NCBI GenBank assembly: GCA_022495995.1
Contig: JAFEMH010000335.1
Location: 226,501 to 290,500, forward strand
DNA length: 64,000 nucleotides
Reading direction: 5' to 3'
From: Adenophora triphylla var. japonica
Taxonomy: Eukaryota; Streptophyta; Magnoliopsida; Asterales; Campanulaceae
Below are positions 11,209-23,647 of the stretch, in pieces. The first letter of the stretch is position 1, and each line of letters opens with the position of its first letter. The position numbers were made by a program, and so were the translations under genes. Under the pieces are notes generated by a model, which ran no database searches, was not told where the DNA came from, and saw only the letters and a list, made by a program, of their open reading frames with translations.

Positions 11209-12189
11209 ACTTGATCACCCCTCCAATACATTATTTTATCGGACCCATAATAATAATAAGAGGCATTTACAAAAAACTACTTTAAAAAGATGGAAATTAC
11301 AAAAAAAAAAAAAAAACACATAAATTCGAAATTAAAAAAAATGTTATCGGTTTTAGAAATTCTAAAAATTTCGGTTATTGATTCAAACCATTAATAATCA
11401 TTATCACTTGTTTACAACTGATAATTGAAATTATCACTTGTTTGAACAACTGATAACTGAAATTATCAGTTGTTTGACCAAAACTAATAAAAAAAATCAA
11501 AAAAAAAATTGTAAAAAAAGAAAAAAAATGTAATTTTTTGTAATTTCCCATCTTACATGTTTTTTTTTTGTAAATGCCATCTTTTTGAGCAAATCGCAGT
11601 TGACTTGTAAAAAAAAGTTATTATGAGCAGAGAGTATTTAACATTGCATTATGTGAACATGCATGGGGATGGGATGAGGTTAGATGGTTAAGGGGGGATT
11701 AGAATAATTATGGTCAATGGTTAAGGGGTAGTTGACTTTGTTATAGAAATGGCACTTGAGAGTGAAGAAAACAGAGGATCTCATGGGGTTGTAGAGATAA
11801 AAAGTTGACCCCGATGGCTCCACCGGCCGGGGAAGTTGGATGGCCTGATTTGACGGCAGATCCATGTGGGAAGAAGGTGCTTGTTTAGGCCTGCATACAA
11901 TGTTCCATGCCCAAGATTCTTGCCTATGTTTCCTCTTAATCAATAATCATATTACATGTTTGTTATTAATCCAGGCTCATGGCTTCATGCAACTTTACAA
12001 ATTGTAATTATTTACTACCTCCGTCCTACTAAAATGAACACTTTCTTTTTTTTTTATATATATAAGAAATAAGTTTTTTTTTATATAAGAAATAAGTTAT
12101 TTATTATCAATAACAAATTTCAATTTTTTATCAATATAATTAAATAAATTTAAAATTATTGTTCAAAGTAATTTTTTTATAATAAAGAC
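11209..12189. other. Upstream region of the root-cap gene, no second gene seen
   Basis: The stretch 11330-11480 carries several copies of TTATCACTTGTTT/TTATCAGTTGTTT, a short degenerate repeat. A MITE-like end CCTCCGTCCTACT at 12018 has no clear partner. The minus-strand frame at 11680-11943 has no recognisable domain. The non-repetitive part near 11640-11960 is probably promoter DNA. Confidence 0.4.
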
Positions 12190-12192
12190 TTA

Positions 12193-12634
12193 GGCCTCAT
12201 TTGTTTTTTATTTTCAGCTTTTATTCAGATCTGAATGGGTGGGTGCATCAGACATAATACAATTCAGAATGTTTGTTTTTTTTTTCTCCATTCAGATCTG
12301 AATGCCTCTTATTTTCCACTTAATTTTCAGATGTAAAACTATCACTTATTTGCTTCTTAATTGATTTTTTTCATATATCTCTCTTCCATAAACTCGTAAT
12401 TTCAAAAATACTCAATTCATACACTAGATTAATAACCATTCATCTCATCTCTCTATTTCATTAAATGTCGTAACATTATTTTCAGATGTAAATTCAGATG
12501 AATATTCAAACAATTTAAATAATTCAGAAATCAATCTTCAGACACTACACTACCTCTTATTAATTCAGTCAAATTCAGACGTGAAATCAGATTTCAGCAC
12601 TTTACACTTAAAAAAATCAATATCAAATGCCACC
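12193..12634. mobile_element. Tourist-type MITE (PIF/Harbinger)
   Basis: The ends are GGCCTCATTTG and, inverted, GGTGGCATTTG, with a TTA duplication at 12190-12192 and 12635-12637. The 442-bp interior contains repeated TTCAGATCTGAAT and TTCAGATGTAAA motifs and no coding capacity. Confidence 0.75.
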
Positions 12635-12953
12635 TTAGTTTTAGTGAGAGGATTCTTTTTGGGGGAGAGAATATTAAGCACCAACATTGTTATAGACTTT
12701 TGAATGGTTTATGGTAAGTTCTCTTATACTCTTTCCTCATCGTATCGTCTTATATAGTTTGGTCACATTTAACTTTAATTAACTTTAGTTTTAGTTAACT
12801 TAAGTAAACTTTAACCAAATATTAATGTAATAACTATCATAAAATTTTAAAAATTGTTATCGATAAATCATTAAGTGATTTTTTAATAGTAATTTTTAAA
12901 ATTTTATTAAAATAATTAGATTGATATTAATATATTTGATCAAAATTAACTTA

Positions 12954-13356
12954 CTCCCTCCGTCCCAGACCAAGGGTATATGGGGGGGATTCCACGCTTC
13001 TTAAGAAATTTTTTAAAAAATGAATAAAAGTTAAATGTGAGATAGGGAATAGTAATTAAATGTGTGGTAGGAAATATGAGAGATAATGTAAAAGTTAAAT
13101 GTGTGGTAGAGAATAGGAGAGAGAATGTAAAAGTTAAAAATATTTAATAGGAGAGAGAATGAGTGGGAGGAATAGTAGTTAAATGTGTGGTAGGAAATAG
13201 GAGAGAGAATGTATAAGGATATAATGAATGATTTTTTTGTAAATATATGAAGATGATAAGGGTATTAATATATTCAAAAACTTGTCTTTTTTGGAAATGG
13301 ACTTGGTCTTGATGCAGGACGTCAGGAAAGATGAAGCTCAGTGCAGGATGGAGGAG
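12954..13356. mobile_element. Stowaway MITE, uninterrupted paralogue of the Helitron target
   Basis: It begins CTCCCTCCGTCCCAGACCAA and ends with CAGGATGGAGGAG, flanked by TA. Its interior repeats GTTAAATGTGTGGTAGG-like units. At 13133-13148 it reads GTTAAAAATATTTAAT without interruption. The sister copy at 40182-48989 is split exactly between the A and T of this sequence by a Helitron, so this copy serves as an in-window empty site. Confidence 0.85.
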
Positions 13357-13690
13357 TATTTACTATCAAAAGTCATTGTGACCAATCAATATGAGATAGA
13401 GGGAGTATCAAATAGCTTATATAATATTTTTCATTTGTACATCAATAATAATTTAGAATAATCACTTTTTATTTGATTATTTAAATTTAATTATATTTTC
13501 AATCATTATAATTCATTTCTACCATTATACCTTTTTCAACGAAAATCACAATGGTTTTAGAATACTATTAGCGGTACCAAAATTTGTGTCAATTTTTTTT
13601 TTTGCATAATTTGTACCAAATTTTGCTAATTTTTGATTAAAATGATAGATTTTCAGTACTATTGTTATTTTCATGAAAAAGATATCATTT

Positions 13691-13742
<52 letters not shown>

Positions 13743-13887
13743 GATTTAATTGAAATTCCATAAAATAAAATGATTGAAAATGAAATTATATCTTCACATT
13801 TTTCTATTTTCTTTTTCAAATTTAACATTTAATCAGTTAGTAAATTAGTAATAGAAGGCAAACAATTATTCTCAGTGTTTTTTAATA
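13357..13887. other. AT-rich intergenic with (TA)n at 13697-13740
   Basis: No gene or transposon end was found apart from the TA microsatellite. Base composition is very AT-rich. Confidence 0.5.
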
Positions 13888-14536
13888 GACAAAAACTTGG
13901 GTGAGAACATGAAAACCCGTCTCACCCATGAGACGGGTCGGATCTTGACCCATCACCCGCCCAACAAAGCCAACCCGCGCCTCCGCCCAAGCTTTTTGCA
14001 TATGGGCGGTCGCCCAAGCTGGAATGGGCGGTCGCCCAAGCCCACATTTGCCTTAAGCCCAATCCTTCAGCCAACATAAAGTAATAGTTTGTATACATTA
14101 AAGTAATAGTTTGTATACATTAAAGTAATACATATATACAGAAAAGTAATAATGTTTTTTCCTATGTTTTCTTCGTTTGGCAAAAGTAATACTTATTATA
14201 ACTAAAATGTAACAAACGTGTTATTTATATATAATAGTATTTGTACATAATTGTAACACATATGTATAGGTATATATGTTTTCATGTAAAAGTATTACAT
14301 TATCTATAGAAATATGTTACAATTTCATCTATCAAAGTGTTACATTTACTTGTATAAACTATTACATTCATATAAATGAGTTAGGGAAAAACTATTACTT
14401 AAAGTAATACATAGAAAACTTAGGAAAAAACACTATTACTTTTCTGTATATATGTATTACTTTAATGTATACAAACTATTACTTTAATGTATACAAACTA
14501 TTACTTTAAGAGATGGTAACTATTATTTTTTCTCAG

Positions 14537-14582
<46 letters not shown>

Positions 14583-14673
14583 GCTGCCACGTGGCGGGTC
14601 ATGACCCATGAGTCATGGGTCGACCCGTCTCACCCATGAGACGGATCATACCCGTCTCACAGGAGACCAGCTC
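13888..14673. mobile_element. Mutator-like non-autonomous element, copy 2
   Basis: A 9-bp duplication TTTTTAATA flanks it (13879-13887 and 14674-14682). The left end GACAAAAACTTGGGTGAGAAC matches the inverted right end of copy 1 (GACAAAAACTCACGTGAGAAC). Both ends carry the palindromic CCGTCTCACCCATGAGACGG. The interior is the same AAAGTAATA-rich inverted repeat as in copy 1, plus a run of about 43 A residues at 14537-14579. It has no transposase. Confidence 0.82.
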
Positions 14674-15475
14674 TTTTTAATATTATTTTAATTTAATTTA
14701 ATTTAGTTTAATTTTTTATTTTATTTTATTTTATTTTATTTTTCTTTATTTTCCTCTTGTACCAAAAAAATAAAATGTTGTTGAATATTAATACTCCTAT
14801 ATTAATTTGGTTTGAAAATAAGGCCTATCAAGTGTGTCATTAGTTACGGATACTATTATGGGCCTACAGGGACAGTAAAGCCCGTTAGACTCCGCCAAAT
14901 TAGCGTCTAATTTGAACTGAGTTAACTCGTTCACATACGGTTCCAGGTAGCCCCCAAAACGAAGCCCTAATTCTTCCCCCCAAATTTCACATTCACAAAA
15001 TTCCGAATCAGTGATTCAACTTGTGATGCAAACGGTACGTTCGCAAATTTCAAATTCCCCTATGAATTCTATATCACTCTTGCATTAAACCGTCTCAATT
15101 AATCCGCAGGGCTCAGAATCTTATATTTGACTGCCATTTGTGCCACTGTATAGTGTATAATGGAACTAAGTTTATGGCGGTCTGAATTGACCCAATGAAT
15201 AGGTCAAAGTAAAAGTCAACTCGTATGAATTTGTTGTTCCTTGTTTGTGTTTGTTTGTGATTTGGAGTCATGATGTTTGAAGATGGTGAATGTAAGCCAG
15301 AATGTTTCAAGGTGTTTTATATGGGGATTTCTTACACTTGCGGAGGAACATGACCCGTTCTGTTGTATGTTCGATGTCGAGTATTTTCTAGAAATGGGGA
15401 GTTATTTGATGTTAATGGGGGAGCTGTCATTGTATTTTTGAATTAGAAGTAGGAGAAGTAGAGAAGCTGGTATAA
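14674..15475 (+). promoter_or_regulatory. Promoter and 5' leader region of the LDL2-type gene
   Basis: A (TTTTA)n stretch lies at about 14690-14740. Pyrimidine-rich leader-like sequence follows from about 14950. A possible leader intron runs from GTACGT at 15035 to CCGCAG at 15109, inferred only from the splice-site consensus. The main start codon is at 15476. Confidence 0.4.
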
Positions 15476-18146
15476 ATGAAGACCCCTGGTCCGGATGGTT
15501 CGGGTTCTAAGAGGTCATCGAGGAGGAAAGCGAATGTAAGGAATTATGACGAGGATTTGATGGATGAATTGTTAGATAAGCAGTTGGGTGGTTCTTTGAG
15601 GAAAAAGTTTAGAACAAAAGAACAATTGGAGAAGGAGACTGAAAATGAGGCCATGCTTGCGCTTTCACTTGGGTTTCCTATTGATGAGCTTCTTGAAGAG
15701 GAGATCAAGGCCGGAGTTGTCAAGGAATTGGATGGAAAAGAACAAAATGATTATATTGTGGTGAGAAATCATATACTGTCGAGGTGGAGAAGAAATGTAC
15801 AAATTTGGCTTTCAAAAGGAGAGATTAAGGAAACTGTAAGTAGTGAGTATGAGTATTTGCTACATGCTGCTTATGACTTTCTTTTGTTTAATGGATATAT
15901 AAATTTTGGGGTTTCAAAGGCGATTACATCCCAGATGCCTGAAGAGGCAACTGAAGGGTCTGTAATAATTGTTGGTGCAGGACTTGCTGGGTTAGGAGCA
16001 GCTAGGCAGCTCTTGTCATTTGGTTTCAAAGTCATCGTTCTTGAAGGTAGAAACAGACCTGGCGGGAGAGTTTATACTCAGAAGATGGGCAGACAGGGTA
16101 GTTATGCTGCTGTAGATCTTGGTGGTAGTGTTATAACTGGAATTCATGCCAATCCTCTGGGAGTTTTGGCTAGGCAACTTTCTATTCCTTTACACAAGGT
16201 AAGAGATAAATGCCCTTTGTACAAACCTGGTGGTGCACCTATTGATAACGAAGTTGATTCCAAGGTTGAACTTATCTTTAATAAGCTACTTGACAAGGTC
16301 ACTCAGTTAAGACAGATTATGGGTGGAATTGCTAATGATATTTCATTGGGTTCAGTTCTGGAGACACTTAGACAATTATATGCTGTGGCTAAAAGTCCGG
16401 AGGAAAGACAACTGCTTGATTGGCATTTTGCAAACTTAGAATATGCGAATGCGGGATGCCTTTCAGAATTATCTGCTGCCTACTGGGATCAGGATGATCC
16501 TTATGAAATGGGTGGTGATCATTGCTTTCTTGCTGGTGGGAACTGGAGATTGGTTGATGCGTTATGCGAAGGAGTTCCTATATTCTATGGAAAGACTGTT
16601 CAAACCGTGCGATATGGAAATGAAGGTGTTGAGGTGATTGCTGGAGATCAAGCATTTCAAGCAGATATGATCCTTTGCACTGTCCCACTAGGAGTCCTGA
16701 AGAAAAAGACCATGAACTTTGTGCCAGAGTTACCTAAGAGAAAGCTTGAAGCTATTGAAAGACTAGGATTTGGATTATTGAATAAGGTTGCCATGGTATT
16801 CCCCCATGTTTTTTGGGGGGAAGACCTGGATACGTTTGGTTGTCTCAGTGAGTATAACAATAAACGCGGAGAATTCTTTTTGTTTTATAGTTACCATACT
16901 GTTTCAGGCGGTTCAGTTCTTGTTGCACTTGTTGCTGGTGAAGCTGCAGGATCCTTTGAATGCACAAATCCATCCACTTTGCTTCATCATGTTTTAAGCA
17001 TCCTCAGAGGTACGACACATATCTAAGCAGTAGGCGACGAGATTTTATTGTCATTAATTTGTTCGTTGAGTCCTTGCCTATAAATTCTCCTCCCCTGCCC
17101 CTCATTTTTCATTCATCGTACTTTCACCAGACTTTCACTTTAACCATTGGGTACTTAGAAAGACCTACCATACATGTCCCCAAATTTGTGCCATAGTTCA
17201 TGCCTAATCCGTGTACTAATCTGCAATTTTGGGACCAAGACGGTAGAGTTTTCAAAATACATTGTTTTTTTATGTTAATAAAAAAGTAGAATGGTTAAAA
17301 TGATATTACCCTCAAAGTACCGTGGACAAAAAGAACGAAATTTGACCTTCCATATTTGATTGATGGTTTCTTAGGAGAGTTTTACATGAGTCTACTTTTA
17401 TGCTTTATGTCTTCACAGGTATATATGGTCCAAAGGGCATTGATGTACCTAACCCCATACAATCTATATGTACAAGATGGGGCAGTGACCCGTTTTCTTA
17501 TGGTTCATACTCTCATGTCAGGGTGCAATCATCTGGTAGTGATTATGACATAGTCGCAGAAAATGTGGGGAATCGTCTGTTCTTTGCTGGCGAAGCCACA
17601 AACCGCCAACACCCAGCCACTATGCATGGGGCCTACTTGAGTGGCTTAAGAGAAGCCTCTCGCATTTTTAGAGTCGCCAAATCGCAGCAAAATAATCCAA
17701 GAAAATCATTTCAGAAGAATGTTGGCATGAGAAATGATATTCTTGTAGATCTATTCAGGACGCCTGATCTAGCCTTTGGAAATTTCTCTTTTATATTTGA
17801 TCCTTCATCGGACGACCCTAAATCAATGGGGCTTATGATGGTTACGTCTGAAAGGTCCGGTGATACCAGTGAATTATGCGAAATGGATAGAGATGACAGC
17901 TGCAGATACCCTTTAAAGCAAGCACTGCAGCTTTTTACGGTTTTATCTCGTGAACAAGCACATGAATTGCAACTGGTGACTGGAGGAAATGAAAGTAGAT
18001 TGGCATATTTGTTCAAAAATCTTGGTCTGAAGCTTATGGGAGCTAGTTCTTTGGGTCTCTTATTCAACTCTTTGGCTGCTAAGATTGCTAATGCACGAAG
18101 AGGCAAGGCCAGAAACCGCATTTATACTAGCAATCATGTCTCTTAG
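15476..18146 (+). CDS. LDL2: LSD1-like histone demethylase (SWIRM + amine oxidase)
   Basis: This is a FAD-dependent nuclear enzyme of the LSD1/KDM1 family, which removes methyl groups from histone H3 Lys4; the plant paralogues LDL1, LDL2 and FLD repress FLC and other loci. Two exons, 15476-17009 and 17419-18146 (GTACGA donor, CACAG acceptor, phase 1), give 753 residues, close to Arabidopsis LDL2 (about 746). Order: basic N-terminus, SWIRM domain about 60-150 ending in LLFNGYINFGV, the Rossmann motif GAGLAG at 167-172, amine oxidase domain to about 590, and a variable C-terminus. Lys437 in GLLNKVAMVF corresponds to the catalytic FAD-contacting Lys of LSD1. GEATNRQHPATMHGAYLSG is the C-terminal FAD motif. 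There is no room for the roughly 100-residue tower that binds CoREST in animals. The N-terminal NYDEDLMDELLDKQLGG and the overall length favour LDL2 over LDL1/FLD. Confidence 0.92.
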
Positions 18147-19336
18147 ACATTCTACTATTTCTTGATTCACCAACTTAAGAACATTGTTGTTTGTAAACAC
18201 AAATACTTCTGATAGTCTGATAGATGAAAACCGATAGTCTGATAGATGAAAACCTGGGGAGGAAACCAGTAAAATGGATGACGTGTCTCTCCTTTTTCAG
18301 AGGTTACCACCTTTTGTTGTATATCAACTGACTCAAGAAACAAAATTTTGGACTCTGACCCAGGTAGTCTTTCCGTTGTTTGGTTTGGAAGTTGAGTTGA
18401 TTAGCTAAAGATCAGTGAGGTTGTTTTAGAATGGCATTGGTGAAATAATATTGCTTGAAAAGGTTGCTTCAGAGAGTCATCACGAAGTCGGAGATCTGAA
18501 TAGTTTTTTGCATGGAGTTTTGGTAATGTCAGTATTCCAGCTCCTACGCTTGTTGATTTAGCAGTGCAATTTCTTTTGTATTTTAGGCCATTTCTGTTTC
18601 TGTAAGTTCAAAATACACCTGTAAACTAGAACTTTTTCACTTTTTTTTTTTTTCCTGGAAGCTTGTGTTTTCTTAAAAGAGAAGACTACATGTCATTGAA
18701 ATTCAAATTTTCATAGATTCAGTATTGAATTTTGTTTTGCATTTCTAGTTTTGATTGGTTTTGGCTTTGTAAATTGCCCATAGAGATACTATGATCCCTT
18801 ATTTTTGTATAGTTTTGGTGACAACCCATTTTACATCATCCTCAATAATTAGAAACCTTCATGTAATTTTTACTTGTACCCTAGTATTTCTCCAGAAAAA
18901 AAAAAAATTCAAAGGTGAGTACTAAATATTTTTGTATACATATATTTCTTGCACAAAGTGTACCAGCCACATTAGACTACAGTAACAAAAAACTTCACCC
19001 GCAAACGTATTGTAGGCTGTCCATACTTCTAAAAACAAAGCACTCAAACTGGAGCCAAAACCAAAATAGAAAACGAAACTAGAGCTACAAGTACAAATTA
19101 CTCCGTAGGATCTCTACCCGCACCTTCAAGAGTCTGGCCAGCCTTACCCTTATGGTTCTAGTTCCACTTTCATACATCAAACTAGAGGAGCAAGAAGCAA
19201 CATCATACCAACAACATCTACAACTCAGTTTACTGAAAGCTGGTTTCAGAGCTTTGTCAATATTCTGCAGTAATCTGTCATTTTACCAAGCTGCAATCAA
19301 ACAACCAAATAATTAATGGTGCAGAACAAGACCTAT

Positions 19337-19389
<53 letters not shown>

Positions 19390-19998
19390 GGTCTCTATGA
19401 TTGTTATAACATGTATTTTGATACCAAGAAACAAAACTGTATCAAGTATGTAAAAAGATAGTATTTCTGATTTCTGGCAAATTTTAAATATCTTCATCTG
19501 CCCAGCAAGAAGTTATTATGGTTAACCAAAACATATTTCTATACCTCGGGTGTAGGATGTTTAACCAAGGATATTAATGCTATATAATCCAATTTTATAT
19601 TTGAAACTAAACTGGAAAAATGACTAACAACAACTTGTCTCTGTCACATGCTGCCAGGGCCCACAGAGCAAACAATTATAAGCCAATTTAAGGCTTCTTG
19701 TGGAAATCCTAATAAGGACGGCAATGGTAGAGAAGGTTGGCATTATGGAAAAGCAAGATGACGTCCAATAAGCAAACAAATAAGAATAAGTTCTGGTCAG
19801 AATCCCACAAAGAAATCAATTACTTTGAGCTGATCCAATGGAAACCAGAAAGAGACGTCCAAACGAGCGTAAGCAATATAATTTCAAAGATAAGTACACC
19901 ACTCAATGTCCATAACTATATTAAGGGTACTAGTAAAAATAGGAAGAAATTGATATATTAACAAAACTAACCATCCACTGTAGAATTTGCAGATATAC
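18147..19998. other. Convergent 3' region between LDL2 and the small gene
   Basis: The first 500 bp or so are the likely 3' untranslated region of LDL2, including an 18-bp tandem duplication (GATAGTCTGATAGATGAAAA) near 18208-18250. The stretch 18950-19980 is probably 3' untranslated DNA or a 3' intron of the minus-strand small gene, because a GT donor-like GTTAGT follows its stop codon. A TATG/TA microsatellite lies at 19335-19389. Confidence 0.45.
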
Positions 19999-21454
19999 TC
20001 AGATAGAGAGCCCAGAAAAAAGCAACTCCAACTCCTGTTCCTGTGATGTCGTTCTCTGTTGGGGAAAAACATTTATCAGAACAATCATATTCCATGTGCA
20101 ATAGTTGATATCTAATAAAAATGACGGGTTATGCCAAAAAATCTAATCACACAAAGAATCATTTATTCTACATGTTTGACTGAACCTGACCGTGTCAAAT
20201 CAATCTCTCTTATCTACCTGCACAATTGTGGTAGGGAATTGAGTTGGAAGGACTAAAGAAAAAAAATGAATTATGTTGTAGGTTTACCTTCATTTGTGCC
20301 AAATTTAGACTCTACCATGTAATGCTAATAATAATTTTGCCCCCCCCCCCCTTTAAATGAAATCCTAGCTCCGCCACTGTTCTCTACCAGACTATTCTTG
20401 GAATAGTAGTATCATAGAGTCTGAATGAGGCTTCATCATCATATGCATTATATGAACTTTATCCATCTTATGTTTCATGCTGCGGAATTTAGTCCTTACA
20501 TGTCAAATATAAATCCATGAAGTTCAAATACTTGTACCTACAAAGCTACAGTTACCAAGAAGGGGGCAAAAAAGAAGGGTTTTAGATACCAAAACCAAAG
20601 CCTAAAATGTCTCTTAGAGAGTGTAATGCCTGCCCTGCTGCAATTAATTTTACAAAAAATAAATAAATTACTCAGATAGGGGAGTAACTCACATTTCAAG
20701 TACAGTAGACATTGTAAAGCATAAACCCCCTCTCCCACTACTCACATGTCGCGGTGGATAAAGCAACCAGGACTGGATCAAATGAATATGCCTTTTCATG
20801 CAGTATGGAAGCATATTACAAGGCTTCTTACGTTTACAGTTGCCTTCGAAAACTACCATAAAGACAAAGGCCACAAACTTCTAAAACAAAGAGACCCCCC
20901 TAGAATAAAGCATGTAAGGCGCTAATTAAGTTGTTACTGCTTTTTGTGAAGCCATATCAATCTCACATGTCCCCACCAAAATAGAGAATTTCCAATTAAA
21001 TATCATAGTGTCAGAAGCAGTAATTACACAAACAATTTTGACTTTATTCTCTTTTCCATGTAAAGAAGCAAAATCCTTCGGAATTCAAGTTTTGTTCTAA
21101 AAATTATCTACCCAATATTCTAAGTCAACAAACTCCAATTAGTCAGATAATGGAGTGTACTTCACGAGACGTTACACATGAGTAATACGTACTAATACAT
21201 GAACAACACAAGGATTTTCTTAACGGTTAGGACTTGTAACTGCATACCTGTATGGATAGAAGCTGGAGGATCTTCTTAAGAATCCGCATTCGATTGGTTG
21301 CATATGTACTGTTGGAAGGAAGTTGGTTCACTCTTTTCATTTCATCATGAACTGCAGCCTCCTTCTCCTCGAATCCCATTTGTTTCGATCCATTGTTTGC
21401 TTGAGTATTAGAAACACTTTGGTGGGATGCAACATATGAACAGTTGGCCTCCAT
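19999..21454 (-). CDS. Small conserved plant protein of 87 residues, function unknown
   Basis: I reconstructed two coding exons on the minus strand: 21454-21248 (ATG to CAG|GTATGC) and 20055-19999 (CCCAACAG|AGAACG to TGA), joined in phase 0. The product is 87 residues. It has a Ser/Asn-rich start, a conserved-looking middle FEEKEAAVHDEMKRVNQLPS and LKKILQLLSIQ, and the tail SQEQELELLFSGLSI. The middle is predicted helical and the tail is a short acidic-hydrophobic motif. I recall similar unnamed small plant proteins but not a function. A separate 5' untranslated exon is likely near 22436-22490, with donor CTCGTAAGT. No signal peptide or membrane segment is seen. The exon join is inferred from splice consensus and the sensible tail, so the model is good but not certain. 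Confidence 0.72.
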
Positions 21455-22780
21455 TTTACAGTCTTGTGAGCTACATTCATTTCACGCAAACATGTTCAGC
21501 CAAATTTAGAGAAATGCTTCCACCATTCCACTTAAAACGTTCAACCTTAAAAATTAAATACCCCGTATATTACTCTCTACTTCCTACATGAGTTTCCATT
21601 TCTAAAAAAAAAAAGAAAAGAAACCTAAATGAGTGTTTACTCTCTATTGAAATTACTAACATCAGTTATCAACTATTAAGTTCTAACTTGCACTTAGTGA
21701 GATCTTTAAGGTATTAAAGAAAATCCTAAATGCGGGTTTATTTTCTAGTGAAATTACTAACAAGAAACAACACTGTTACACTTATAACTCTTAGGTTCTA
21801 ACTTGCACTTTATGTGATCATTAAGGTATTTATTTATGTATATGCACCACGAAAGGGATCGAAATCAATTTTCTTATTACGTTTATGTTGAGCACTAATT
21901 TAGAGACCTAGCAAACAAGAATCAACCTGCCAAGAAAGATTAAGCTTTCCATTTTAATTTGTTCCAAGAACAAGAGTAAGAGTATGAAATTGAAGCTTAC
22001 ATACCCAAACTTTATTTTTATCTTCTTCTTCAAAAGAAGATAAATATCCAAACTGTACACAAAAATATACAGAACAACAGGTGATTAAAAGGCGATTATA
22101 CCTGTCTAAGAACTTGAGACCAACTAAATCTAATTATTTTGTTTTCAATCACAAAACTTGGAAACATAAACAGGAATTCAAACTGTACACAAAAATATAA
22201 AACCTTAATTTCAAGGATTCAAATAGTTATCTAAGAACTTGAGACCAACTAAATCTAATTATTTTGTTTTCAATCACAAAACTTGGAAACATAAACAGGA
22301 ATTCAAAACAAAAAAGGCGATTATACCTGTCTGTCTATATGCGATTGATGCTATAATTTTTTTTTTTTTTGAATTATTTACAGGTGATTAAAAGGAAAAT
22401 AAAGAGAGAGATAGATAGAGAGAGAGAGACTTACGAGTAACTGTTGGCTTTGCTAGAACGTTCTTTACCAGAGGTTCCACTCGCGGCGCTTTATAATTAT
22501 ATTGGCCAGATCCCAATTAACCCGGCAGAGTACCAGTATGTACCCAACTCGAGCTGGGTTCTTATTCATATTTGGCCCAATAAATTCTAAAATTTCACTT
22601 TCACCCCTTCCATCTAATTCTTTTATAGTATACTTTCGTCAATCTTTTTTGGGCCTCAAATAAAATTTAATATGGACACCTCATATGACAAATTTTCAAA
22701 AAATATTACAAGCATATCATTCTAAGAAAATACATGAATTGCCTATTATTTTGGTTTCACTTAAAAAAAATAAAATTGTA
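21455..22780 (-). other. Leader intron and promoter region of the small gene
   Basis: On the minus strand, TATTATAAAGCG-like sequence near 22488-22500 could be the TATA box. A short exon with donor CTCGTAAGT at about 22436 would then be the first, non-coding exon, and an acceptor TGTAG near 21471 leads into the coding exon. The intron holds a direct duplication of about 85 bp (22116-22200 and 22226-22310, with ACTTGAGACCAACTAAATCT) and a GA-rich tract near 22400-22430. Confidence 0.45.
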
Positions 22781-22981
22781 CTCCATCCGTCTCACTAAAA
22801 AGGCATAAAATTAAACTTACATGCAAAATAAGGATAGTGTATAGCGGAGTAAGTATTATGAATATAACAAGTGAGTTTCACGAATAACGAAGTATTAAAA
22901 AGTTTCTATTTTGGGTATGTTTCTTTTAAAATGGGACATCAAAATTGAAAATTTGTGTTTTTTCGAATGAAATAGAGGGAA
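22781..22981. mobile_element. Degenerate Stowaway MITE
   Basis: The left end is TA|CTCCATCCGTCTCAC. The right end, near GAATGAAATAGAGGGA|ATA, is only weakly complementary. The interior has GAATATAACAAGTGAGTTTC-like sequence typical of the family. Confidence 0.5.
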
Positions 22982-23102
22982 TATGTTTTAATATTGTACA
23001 AATAAAACTGAGTATACAATATTATTTAATTTTGAATTTTTTCATGTGAAGTGCAGATGTTAATTTTCTAGTAGATCATGCTCCCTTTGTTACAAGAAAA
23101 AA

Positions 23103-23647
23103 CACAAAATCTAAGGAGAAACGCGTTTCTCCGTAAGTTATGGAGAAACGGGTCCCGACTTGTCGCGCGACAATGAGCTAGATATCCAGAAACCTATGAA
23201 AGTGATATCCAGAAACCTTCAAATGAATATCCAGAAACCTTCAAAATGTTTCTGGATATACATTGAAGGTTTCTGAATATCCGAAAACCTTCAATAGCAA
23301 TTTACGGATATGCCTAACACATTTCCTGGATATGCACCTAACAGTTACGGATACGTACCTAACAGCTTTCTCGGATATACATTTCACATACTTCGCTATC
23401 AAACGTAAAGTTCTTCGGCTATCAAATGCAAAGCTTCACTATCAATGCAAAGCTTCCGGATATCCGAAGCTTTTGGTCTTGGCCTTGGATTTTTTTTTTC
23501 GGCTATCAAATGCAAAGCTTCCTGATATCCATTTCAAAGCTTCCTGATATCCGTGCTTTCAGAAGGATATCCGTAAACCCGGCTACTTATGTCACGCGAC
23601 ATAACAAGCCCGTTTCTCCAAGAAACGCGTTTCTCCCCAGACGCACT
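23103..23647. mobile_element. Mutator-like MITE with internal GGATATCC-type repeats
   Basis: A 10-bp duplication CAAGAAAAAA flanks it (23093-23102 and 23648-23657). The terminal parts contain the self-complementary GGAGAAACGCGTTTCTCC at both ends and share a second subterminal block with GAGAAACGGG and a Cys-free GTCGCGCGACA/GTCACGCGACAT palindrome. The interior is built of about a dozen degenerate copies of a 15-25 bp unit, GATATCCAGAAACCTTCAA, changing to GCAAAGCTTCCGGATATCC. It has no coding capacity. Confidence 0.72.

Noticed and set aside
17010..17026. Continuation of LDL2 exon 1 to the stop at 17026
   Set aside because: It would truncate the amine oxidase domain. The GTACGA donor and the 17419 acceptor restore ILRG-IYGPKG in frame.
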